Assembly: GCA_030610885.1 (NCBI GenBank)
Contig: JAUWQW010000005.1
Coordinates: forward strand, 1-49,574
Reading direction: 5' to 3'
Source: Candidatus Aminicenantota bacterium
GTDB lineage: Bacteria > Acidobacteriota > Aminicenantia > UBA2199
DNA length: 49,574 nucleotides
The notes beneath the pieces were generated by a model that saw only the letters and a program-made list of their open reading frames with translations, was not told the DNA's origin and searched no databases. Shown one piece after another: positions 43,324-49,574 of the stretch (position 1 is its first letter; every line of letters begins with the position of its first letter). Made by a program: the position numbers and the translations under genes.

Positions 43324-43352
43324 AATATATTTCAATTATAATGTTTTGTCAA
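43324..43352 (-). promoter_or_regulatory. parAB promoter
   Basis: Read on the minus strand: TTGACA (43352-43347), 17-bp spacer, TATATT (43329-43324), then AGGAG shortly before the parA ATG. Confidence 0.65.
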
Positions 43353-43390
43353 GTTAATTTTTTGAAACTATTCAGTTTTAGAAAATGAGT

Positions 43391-43428
43391 AACAGTTGCA
43401 AACTGTTATAATGTCGACATGTCGACAT
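43391..43428. promoter_or_regulatory. Two adjacent palindromes upstream of parA
   Basis: AACAGTT-gca-AACTGTT (43391-43407) and the perfect 18-bp palindrome ATGTCGACATGTCGACAT (43411-43428), which has GTCGAC twice. They lie 40-80 bp upstream of the parA -35 box. Candidate operator or partition-related site. Confidence 0.45.
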
Positions 43429-43456
43429 CAGTTCAAGATGAGCTCTGAACCTTATT

Positions 43457-44077
43457 TTATATGTCCTCTATATTATATTTCTCTATAAATCTCTTTTTTA
43501 ATTCAAAATAATCATTAAAAAAAACAATTTTCTCACCCGAAAATCTTTTGTCATCCTGTATGCTGTATTCAACCCCATTTTTTTTATCCTTCTTTACAAT
43601 AAAGACATCGGATATGCCTGCTTTTTTTGATGCAATAATGTCATAATGGCTATCACCTATAGATAAAATCTCTTCAGGAGTATATTTGTATAAATTCATT
43701 AAATAAAAAAAAGCATCAGCATCAGGCTTCCAAAATTTCATATCCCTTGTTATTACTACATCAAATTTTAGATTAAATTTATTCAATAGATATTCAGTAT
43801 TCTTTTTACTATTATTTGTTATTAATGAAATTTTTATTTTATTATTTTTTAAAAAAGATATAAATCCAAAAACACCGTTCAAAGGCCTTGTTTTTAAGGT
43901 GTTTTGTTCTTCATGCTTTTCAAGTATTTTCAATTTTTCATAATCAATACTATTATTATTATAAATTTCTTTTAAAATATTTCCATTTTCTATACATAAC
44001 TCTTTTTTTATTTTTTTCCAATCTAAATAGTTTTCAAAAACCGTGCCATCCATATCAAAGATTGCCAGTTTAACCAT
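43457..44077 (-). CDS. HAD-superfamily phosphatase (phosphoglycolate phosphatase-like)
   Basis: 206 aa. Motif I is AIFDMDGTVFENY with the nucleophile Asp. Motif II is ISLITNNSKK (Thr/Ser), motif III the lysine in DMKFWKPDADAF, and motif IV ILSIGDSHYDIIASKKAG. The small helical cap after motif I suits phosphoglycolate phosphatase or pyrophosphatase-like members. The substrate is not certain. It starts 7 nt after der, at the end of a packed run. Confidence 0.85.
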   Translation of the reverse strand: MVKLAIFDMDGTVFENYLDWKKIKKELCIENGNILKEIYNNNSIDYEKLKILEKHEEQNTLKTRPLNGVFGFISFLKNNKIKISLITNNSKKNTEYLLNKFNLKFDVVITRDMKFWKPDADAFFYLMNLYKYTPEEILSIGDSHYDIIASKKAGISDVFIVKKDKKNGVEYSIQDDKRFSGEKIVFFNDYFELKKRFIEKYNIEDI

Positions 44078-44084
44078 ACTTCTC

Positions 44085-45398
44085 CTATTTTGATGAGATA
44101 TTAAAAAAAATAGGTATGCCTTCGAGATCTAATTCTTCTGAAATTCTTCTTTTTAAATAAAGCTCGTGAAATTGTTTTAACCTTGATTTTGATTTTGTAT
44201 AAAACCTTATGAAAAAAGGTTTGTATGACTCTATTGATAAATACTTTGGATTAAATGTTTTGTTATCTTCAGTTAATAATTTCTTTTCTTTTAAAATTTC
44301 TTGGGTTATATAATTAAGATTAGAAGTTTTTATTTTATCATGAATTTTATTATTAATTAACTCTGTTTTATCAATTAAATTAAAAATATTTTTCCCTGTT
44401 TTTGCTGATAATGTTATAAATGGCGCAAAAAAGAAAAAATTAAGGTTCTGTTTTACTTTTTTTAGTATAGATAAAGAATCATTTTGATTACTGATTAAAT
44501 CCCATTTGTTGCAAGCAATAACAACTGGTTTTGCTGATTTTAAAATTTTTTTTGCAATAAAAAAATCATTCCTATCCATTTTTATTGATAAATCTATGAC
44601 AAAAATAACAATATCGGAATTTTTTATATCTTTTCCAGCTCTTATTACAGCTGCAGTCTCAGTATCTTCTTTAATTTTATGTAATTTCCTTATGCCTGCA
44701 TTATCAACAATTATAAACACTTTGTTGTTTCTTTTAAATTCAAGATCAACAGAGTCTCTTGTTGTTCCAGGAATTGGACTTACAATAACACAATCATCAT
44801 TTAATACCTTATTAACTATTGATGATTTTCCCACATTTGGCTTTCCAACAATACTGATTCTTGTTTTTATACTCTCTTTTTCAGAACTTGTTGTATTGTA
44901 ATCAACAAATTTTTCTTCAATTTTATCAAATAGTTCATCAATACCAAGGTTATGCTCAGCTGAAATCTCTAAATAATCTAATTTTAGAGAATAATAAGAG
45001 GAAGGAAGAACGTAATTTCTTGGGTTATCAACTTTATTGATAACAGGAATTATATTATCATTAATTTTCCTTATATTCAGGTATAAATCTTTTTCATATC
45101 CCAATAACTCCCTTTTCCCATCAAATAAAAAAATAATAAGATCTGATTTCTTAGTTTCTTTAAATATTCTTTTGTTTATTTCTTCATAAATTTCATTATT
45201 TCCTATAAAAAATCCACCAGAATCCTGTATAGAAAATGTTTTGCTATTTAATGTAAAGGTTTTTTTATATATATCTCTTGTCATTCCTGGTTTAGAATGA
45301 ATTAAAGCTTTTCTCTTACCAATTATTCTATTAAATAAAGTTGATTTCCCTGTATTTGGCACACCTATTATTGTTATTAATGGTAGGGTTTTATTCAT
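44085..45398 (-). CDS. der: Ribosome-assembly GTPase Der (EngA)
   Basis: 437 aa with two GTPase domains in tandem. Domain 1: GVPNTGKSTLFNRI, DSGG and NKVDN. Domain 2: GKPNVGKSSIVNKV, TRDSVD, DNAG and NKWD. A C-terminal KH-like domain follows (FIRFYTKSKSRLKQFHELYLKRRISEELDLEGIPIFF). Der matures the 50S subunit and is essential in most bacteria. It starts 4 nt after the ispF stop. Confidence 0.96.
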   Translation of the reverse strand: MNKTLPLITIIGVPNTGKSTLFNRIIGKRKALIHSKPGMTRDIYKKTFTLNSKTFSIQDSGGFFIGNNEIYEEINKRIFKETKKSDLIIFLFDGKRELLGYEKDLYLNIRKINDNIIPVINKVDNPRNYVLPSSYYSLKLDYLEISAEHNLGIDELFDKIEEKFVDYNTTSSEKESIKTRISIVGKPNVGKSSIVNKVLNDDCVIVSPIPGTTRDSVDLEFKRNNKVFIIVDNAGIRKLHKIKEDTETAAVIRAGKDIKNSDIVIFVIDLSIKMDRNDFFIAKKILKSAKPVVIACNKWDLISNQNDSLSILKKVKQNLNFFFFAPFITLSAKTGKNIFNLIDKTELINNKIHDKIKTSNLNYITQEILKEKKLLTEDNKTFNPKYLSIESYKPFFIRFYTKSKSRLKQFHELYLKRRISEELDLEGIPIFFNISSK

Positions 45399-45402
45399 AT
45401 TG

Positions 45403-45888
45403 TCAGGATTTAGATCTTACCATAGAAATACAATAGCATTCAATAGACTCTCTCCTTTCAATATCTCCCATTTTCTCTTTTGTTTTTGCTTTTAAATTAA
45501 AATCATATTTAGGTATATTGAGGAGAAAAGTAATGTTCTCTTGTATCTTATCTTTAAAAGGACTTATTTTCGGTTCATTTAAAATCAAAACGCAATCAAT
45601 ATTTATAATTTCAAAGTTTTTTTCATTGAATATTCTTAAAGCATGTTTAAGTAGTTTCTCACTTTTTATATTTTTATATTTAGGATCTGAATCTGGGAAA
45701 ATTTCTCCTATGTCTTTTTCTCCGATTGCTCCAAACAAAGAATCTATTAAAGCATGAATTAAAACATCACCATCGGAATGGGCAACAAATTCAAGATCAT
45801 TAGAAACTTTTATCCCACCTATATATAGTCCAGATCCCTTTTCTATTCTATGTGTATCATAACCAATTCCTGCTCTTATTTTTAACAT
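45403..45888 (-). CDS. ispF: 2-C-methyl-D-erythritol 2,4-cyclodiphosphate synthase
   Basis: 161 aa, usual IspF length. Metal ligands are Asp11 and His13 in GIGYDTHRI and His45 in DGDVLIHALIDSLFGA. The later GDIGEIFPD and KTKEKMGDIERRESIE segments (KAKTxExxG site) also match. It makes the cyclic diphosphate step of the MEP isoprenoid pathway. Its ATG overlaps the stop of the PIN-TRAM gene (TAATG), so translation is coupled. Confidence 0.95.
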   Translation of the reverse strand: MLKIRAGIGYDTHRIEKGSGLYIGGIKVSNDLEFVAHSDGDVLIHALIDSLFGAIGEKDIGEIFPDSDPKYKNIKSEKLLKHALRIFNEKNFEIINIDCVLILNEPKISPFKDKIQENITFLLNIPKYDFNLKAKTKEKMGDIERRESIECYCISMVRSKS

Positions 45889-46868
45889 TAAACCTTTTTT
45901 CCAAAGATCATCTTACCAGATGTGGATTGTAAAACTGATGTTACTTCAATTTCCATTTGTTTTCCAATATCTGTTTTAGCATCATCTACGATAACCATTG
46001 TGCCATCATCTAAATAGGCAATTCCCTGTCTTTTCTCTTTCCCTGCTTTTGAAATTTGTACATTTAGATGCTCCCCAGGGTGAACAATTGGTTTCAAAGC
46101 AAAAGCAAGTTCATTAACATTTAAGACTTTAACATCTTGAAGTTTTGCAATCTTACTAAGGTTAATATCATTTGTAATCACCTTGAAGTTTTGATCCTTA
46201 GCCATCAAAATGATTTTCTGGTCAACCTCTTTAATACCTGAAACATTTTTATTCAGTATTGTTAATGATATATTTTTATTCTTTTTTAATTGATCAATCA
46301 CATCAAGCCCTCTTTTGCCTCTAACTTTTTTAATAGGGTCATTTGAATCTGCAATAAGCTGAAGTTCAGCTAGAACAAATTGAGTAATAATCATCTCCCC
46401 TTCTAAAAAACCAGAATTTGAAATAGAAACAATTCTCCCATCAATTATTGCGCTTGTATCTAAAAGGAATGAATCAGTAAAAGCACTGCTTCCTCTGAAA
46501 AACTCTTTTATATTCAAAGGTGAAAACATATTTGACTTATTTATTCCTATGAATAAGCCTGTTATTGGAAATCCAAATAAAAATAGAGCTTTAAAGAAAA
46601 AATAAGATGATAAAGATATTGATTTAAGATTAAGTAACTGAAACATTAAAAAACCGACAAATAGACCAGACAATATACCTACTAAAGAGCTCCAGATATA
46701 TTTTAGTTCAGTCTTTTTTACTTTAAAGACAATCAAACATAAACCAAGAGCAAAACCCCCACCAATAATAGCAGATTGTATACGAGATATGTCTCGAAAT
46801 GGAGGATAGGTATATCCTAAAAAAGCAAAAAGCAAAATAAATAATAATTTATAAATATAAATAAACAT
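45888..46868 (-). CDS. PIN-TRAM membrane protein (YacL-like)
   Basis: 326 aa from ATG 46868, chosen because GAGG stands about 8 nt upstream; the TTG at 46880 adds four residues. Four N-terminal helices (about 5-120) are followed by a PIN domain with acidic residues in LLDTSAIIDGRI, VLAELQLIADS and VITNDINLSKIA. A C-terminal TRAM domain (GEHLNVQISKAGKEKRQGIAYLDDGTMVIVDDA) completes it. This is the PIN/TRAM (YacL) layout, thought to be a membrane-tethered ribonuclease or RNA binder. YacL genes often stand beside ispD/ispF, as here. Confidence 0.9.
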   Translation of the reverse strand: MFIYIYKLLFILLFAFLGYTYPPFRDISRIQSAIIGGGFALGLCLIVFKVKKTELKYIWSSLVGILSGLFVGFLMFQLLNLKSISLSSYFFFKALFLFGFPITGLFIGINKSNMFSPLNIKEFFRGSSAFTDSFLLDTSAIIDGRIVSISNSGFLEGEMIITQFVLAELQLIADSNDPIKKVRGKRGLDVIDQLKKNKNISLTILNKNVSGIKEVDQKIILMAKDQNFKVITNDINLSKIAKLQDVKVLNVNELAFALKPIVHPGEHLNVQISKAGKEKRQGIAYLDDGTMVIVDDAKTDIGKQMEIEVTSVLQSTSGKMIFGKKV

Positions 46869-46997
46869 AGTACACCTCAATATCTTTATTTTAACAGATT
46901 TTTAATAAATTATCCACCGCACAAAACGTTAAACATTAACAATATGGCACAGCGATCATTTTTTATTAAACATTTTTTCGAATTTACCTAATAAAAT

Positions 46998-48221
46998 CTA
47001 TTCAACTGAAATAACAATCTTTTCATTTTTAAATTTATTTTTTGATAAAATAACAAGCAATGCACTCTTTCCACCTTTGTATATGTCTATTTTATAATCA
47101 ACTTTGTCTTTATAAAACTTTGGATATAAAACAATTTTACTAATTTTAGTCAAATTCAGTTCTTTTGTAGATATATTGATTGCATTATTATATCTAAGAT
47201 CAACTGATAAGTCGAATTTTTCATTAGAAATATCTTGTAATTTATAGGATTTTAAAAATCCTGCTTTTATGACCTCTTTTTTCTTAAGGTTCTTCTTTAA
47301 ATCAATTATAAAGAATATAGAATTTATATTTTTTTGCATTTCAACATTCTGTTTGTTTAAATCATTCAGCTTTTCGATTAATCCTGTTTTCTCATTATTT
47401 AAGAGATCTAATTGAGAAATGAGCTCATTTCTTCTTGTTTCTAGAGTTTCAATGTCAGATGACAACTTATCCCTCTCTGAAATTGCCTCATCCCTTGAAT
47501 CTACAAGTTTCTTTTTTGTTTTTCTAATAATCTGATTTGGTGAAATAGATGCATTACCCTGAGTAACAAAAGTCCCATATTCCTTACCTGAATAAAAGTT
47601 CCAAACTTTAAAATCAGGAAGTAATGGTTCAAGTAATGCAGCCCTTTCAATTAATTCCAGTGCTCTATCTTTTTCAATGCCTTTTTCATTTATAAGATAA
47701 TCAATTGCGATCTTATAATGGCTCTCTCCCCTATTAACGATATGTGGCATTGGTAATATGGCTTCTATTTTTTTTATTTTTACCTTAAGATCAGAAATAT
47801 CGTTATTTTTATCAATTATATCATTTAATAAAGATTTAATTGAAATATCTTTCTCTTCATGTATTTTCTTTTTTAGTATCTCCTCTTCCTGTTTAGTAAG
47901 ACTTAAAGTATTTGCTAATGGCATATTCTTGCCTGTTTTTTCTTTGAATTCTTTCATTAATCTAAATATTTCATTCTGTTTTTCTTGAATATTTGATTCC
48001 ATATCTCTTATTTTGGTTACTAATTTGTTCATCTGACGAAGTTTCGGTGATCTATCTACTCTTTGATCTGATTTTACCTTAAATATAAAATATCCAGCAA
48101 TAATTAATATTAAAACTAATAATAGAATTATAAGTAAAAGAACTCGATTTTTTTTCTTTTCTTCACCTATATCATCTATCATTGGTTTTAGCCCATCAAG
48201 TTCATTTTTTTCAACACTCAT
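46998..48221 (-). CDS. Membrane-anchored coiled-coil protein with LysM-like segment
   Basis: 407 aa. One helix (VLLLIILLLVLILIIAGYFIF, about residues 27-48) after an acidic cytoplasmic start. Two coiled coils lie at about 60-155 and 235-295. Between them, PHIVNRGESHYKIAIDYLINEKG resembles the start of a LysM (peptidoglycan-binding) fold, and a WNFYSGKEYGTFVTQGNA block follows. The C-terminal about 100 residues are beta-rich. No named family recognised; the build suggests an envelope scaffold. It lies between the tat genes and the PIN-TRAM run on the same strand. GGAGG stands a few bases before the ATG. Confidence 0.7.
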   Translation of the reverse strand: MSVEKNELDGLKPMIDDIGEEKKKNRVLLLIILLLVLILIIAGYFIFKVKSDQRVDRSPKLRQMNKLVTKIRDMESNIQEKQNEIFRLMKEFKEKTGKNMPLANTLSLTKQEEEILKKKIHEEKDISIKSLLNDIIDKNNDISDLKVKIKKIEAILPMPHIVNRGESHYKIAIDYLINEKGIEKDRALELIERAALLEPLLPDFKVWNFYSGKEYGTFVTQGNASISPNQIIRKTKKKLVDSRDEAISERDKLSSDIETLETRRNELISQLDLLNNEKTGLIEKLNDLNKQNVEMQKNINSIFFIIDLKKNLKKKEVIKAGFLKSYKLQDISNEKFDLSVDLRYNNAINISTKELNLTKISKIVLYPKFYKDKVDYKIDIYKGGKSALLVILSKNKFKNEKIVISVE

Positions 48222-48281
48222 AATTATCCTCCTTAAAACATTTTATAATGTATTTAAATTAAGTCATTTTTAAGCAACTTC

Positions 48282-49019
48282 TTATGTATGATCTTTTCTG
48301 GGAGCAAATATTTTTGCAATTAAAACACTTAAAAGGTAAAGTCCTATCATTGGAACTGCAAATAATGATTGAGTAATTATATCAGGTGTTGGCGTTATTA
48401 CAGCTGCGATTATAAATATTAAAACAATTGCATATTTAAAATACTTTAAAAGGAACTTAGCAGTAATTAATCCTAATTTTGTCAGTAAAAATACAAGAAC
48501 AGGTAACTCAAAAATCAATGAGATACTTATTAGAATTCTAAAAGCAAGTGAAAAGTATTCATTTATTGTAATTATTGCCCTGAAATTCTCCCCTACTTTA
48601 AGAAAAAATCTGCACGCCCAGGGGAAAATAAAATAATATCCAAATGCTCCTCCTAAAAGGAAAAAGAAGGTAGTAAAAAATACAAAAGGAAATACATACC
48701 TTTTTTCCTTTTTGTATAAAGCAGGTGAAATAAATAACCACAATTGATGAAATATAAATGGAGATGAAAGGAATAAAGAACCTATAAATGCTATTTTTAT
48801 GTACATCATAAATGGTTCTGTTAGAGCTGTAAATGCCAATTTTTCACCCTCTGGTAAATATTTAATAATTGGTACTGATAACCACTCATACATATCTTTT
48901 ACAAAATTCCAGGATATTAAAAAAAAGATGAGAATAAAAATTGATGAGAAGATGATTCTTTTTCTTAATTCTCCAAAGTGTTCAAAAAAGGGCATTTCAT
49001 TTGAATTTTTCTTCTTCAT
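48282..49019 (-). CDS. tatC: Sec-independent protein translocase TatC
   Basis: 245 aa with six helices. The conserved N terminus MPFFEHFGELRKRI, the FTALTEPFMMYIKIAF loop and SPFIFHQLWLFISPALYKKEKR are typical; the last has the family Pro and Glu positions. It binds twin-arginine signals and, with TatA, exports folded proteins. It overlaps tatA by 23 nt, so the two are translationally linked. Confidence 0.96.
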   Translation of the reverse strand: MKKKNSNEMPFFEHFGELRKRIIFSSIFILIFFLISWNFVKDMYEWLSVPIIKYLPEGEKLAFTALTEPFMMYIKIAFIGSLFLSSPFIFHQLWLFISPALYKKEKRYVFPFVFFTTFFFLLGGAFGYYFIFPWACRFFLKVGENFRAIITINEYFSLAFRILISISLIFELPVLVFLLTKLGLITAKFLLKYFKYAIVLIFIIAAVITPTPDIITQSLFAVPMIGLYLLSVLIAKIFAPRKDHT

Positions 49020-49251
49020 CTAAATATGTGATTTCCTTTATATTTTTATCTATCTCTTTTAAATCTTTTGATATGTCAATACTTTCAATTTCTTCTTCTA
49101 TTGTAGATTTTGCATCATTAACAGTTTTTTTGAATTCTCTTATGGCTTTCCCGAGCATTTTAGCAAAATCAGGTAATTTTTTTGGTCCAAATAATAGCAT
49201 TACAACAATAAAGATCATCATTAATTCTGGAAATCCTATAGAACCAAACAT
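48997..49251 (-). CDS. tatA: Twin-arginine translocase subunit TatA/TatB
   Basis: 84 aa. MFGSIGFPELMMIFIVVMLLFGPKKLPDFAKMLGKAIREFKK is the TatA/B pattern: one helix, the FGPKKLP hinge and an amphipathic helix. A negatively charged tail follows. The Glu in GFPELM may favour TatB, but the short length favours TatA; a single subunit may do both jobs. First gene of the tat pair. Confidence 0.92.
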   Translation of the reverse strand: MFGSIGFPELMMIFIVVMLLFGPKKLPDFAKMLGKAIREFKKTVNDAKSTIEEEIESIDISKDLKEIDKNIKEITYLDEEEKFK

Positions 49252-49364
49252 GTTATTTTTGAAATTTAATATTCATCTTTCTCATAATATCATATAATAT
49301 ATACAAAATCAATCTATAGATAAGTGTTCCTAATAATCAACTAAAATGTCATAAATAGTTGAAT

Positions 49365-49406
49365 ATACCTCTATTATACTAGTTATAACTGGTATAATAG
49401 AGGTAT
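49365..49406. repeat. 42-bp near-perfect palindrome
   Basis: Arms of 15 bp (ATACCTCTATTATAC / GTATAATAGAGGTAT) enclose a perfect 10-bp palindrome AGTTATAACT; only one of 21 base pairs mismatches. It lies 66 bp before the partial transposase frame and may be an IS end or operator. Confidence 0.7.
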
Positions 49407-49427
49407 GAAAAAAAATAAATTTTTCAC

Positions 49428-49446
49428 CCACCGGGTGAAAGCCCCA
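49428..49446. repeat. TTTCACCC/GGGTGAAA hairpin
   Basis: 8-bp arms around ACC, followed by AAATGAGACAAACAAATGAGGCAAA, which resembles the downstream part of R1 (GGACAAACGAAACAAxxAGGCAAA). Confidence 0.5.
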
Positions 49447-49471
49447 AATGAGACAAACAAATGAGGCAAAT

Positions 49472-49574
49472 ATGATAATAAAACAAAATCTTAAAAATTT
49501 CAACATTGGGATGTTAAAAAAAACAAAAGTAACAGCAAGCAGCGGATTATTATTGATTTTAAAATTTGCTGAAG
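49472..49574 (+). CDS. Probable IS1380-like transposase, 5' end only
   Basis: 34 codons from ATG 49472 are open to the window edge: a basic start, then KKTKVTASSGLLLILKFAE. The K.T...GLLLL.KFAE pattern resembles the N terminus of IS1380-family transposases. GAGG lies about 8 nt upstream. With the palindrome and hairpin before it, this could be the left end of an insertion sequence. The short length makes it tentative. Confidence 0.45.
   Translation, partial: MIIKQNLKNFNIGMLKKTKVTASSGLLLILKFAE

Noticed and set aside
43411-43428. parS site
   Set aside because: The palindrome does not match the TGTTTCACGTGAAACA consensus; kept only as a possible regulatory site.

Overview
The window is AT-rich (roughly 30 % GC by eye) DNA from a Gram-negative, two-membrane bacterium. 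Evidence for the outer membrane is an Mla/MCE lipid-transport operon, a PqiC-like lipoprotein and periplasmic alpha-2-macroglobulin. It also has the MEP isoprenoid route (ispF), Tat export, ParAB segregation and murein synthesis. Resident genes mostly have strong AGGAGG-type ribosome sites. The phylum cannot be fixed from the sequence alone. No rRNA, tRNA or CRISPR array was seen.

Layout. (1) 1-2364: right end of a two-component-type propeller sensor with a GGDEF output domain. (2) 2444-6749: six tightly packed + strand genes: rhodanese, MauE/DoxX-like membrane protein, STAS-MlaE permease fusion, MlaF ATPase, MlaD/MCE protein, auxiliary lipoprotein. (3) 6835-8910: an EF-G. (4) 8940-11694 (-): secreted C69 dipeptidase followed by an M29-type aminopeptidase, a peptide-degradation pair. 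(5) About 11.8-22.4 kb: an accessory island of eleven single-gene units, all on the + strand, interrupted by one insertion sequence on the - strand. (6) 22489-22926 (-): PspC-domain membrane protein. (7) 23097-36541 (+): a 1736-aa secreted protein, a 1921-aa alpha-2-macroglobulin with thioester motif, and PBP1C (pbpC) broken by one in-frame TAA. (8) 36557-40511 (-): a four-gene operon (DnaB/RecA-like ATPase, MinD-like ATPase, J-domain/RodZ-like HTH protein, saccharopine-dehydrogenase-like enzyme). (9) 40660-41408 (+): two small membrane or exported proteins. (10) 41697-49251 (-): parB, parA, HAD phosphatase, der, ispF, PIN-TRAM protein, a coiled-coil membrane protein, tatC, tatA. (11) Right edge: a 42-bp near-perfect palindrome and the first codons of a probable IS1380-like transposase.

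The most interesting part is region 5. I read it as an integron-type gene-cassette array with no integrase in the window. Four 69-74-bp attC-like sites share a common central segment (around CCGCTGCGCTCC) and end in a G^TT crossover-like triplet. One cassette begins with GTTCTGC and ends with its exact complement GCAGAAC, as cassette recombination predicts. Cassette heads share a 19-bp palindrome and near-identical promoter blocks (R1, R2, R3) with TTGACA -35 boxes. The cargo is typical of such arrays: a DUF6506-like protein, a membrane protein, a methyltransferase, two HEPN-like proteins, a CPBP protease, a UPF0489 (peptide-arginase-like) protein, a CMD-fold protein, an isoprenylcysteine-methyltransferase-like gene, a ketopantoate-reductase-like enzyme and an AlkD-like DNA repair protein. 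An IS1202-like element has split the methyltransferase gene and left an exact 18-bp target duplication; removing it restores a 157-codon frame.
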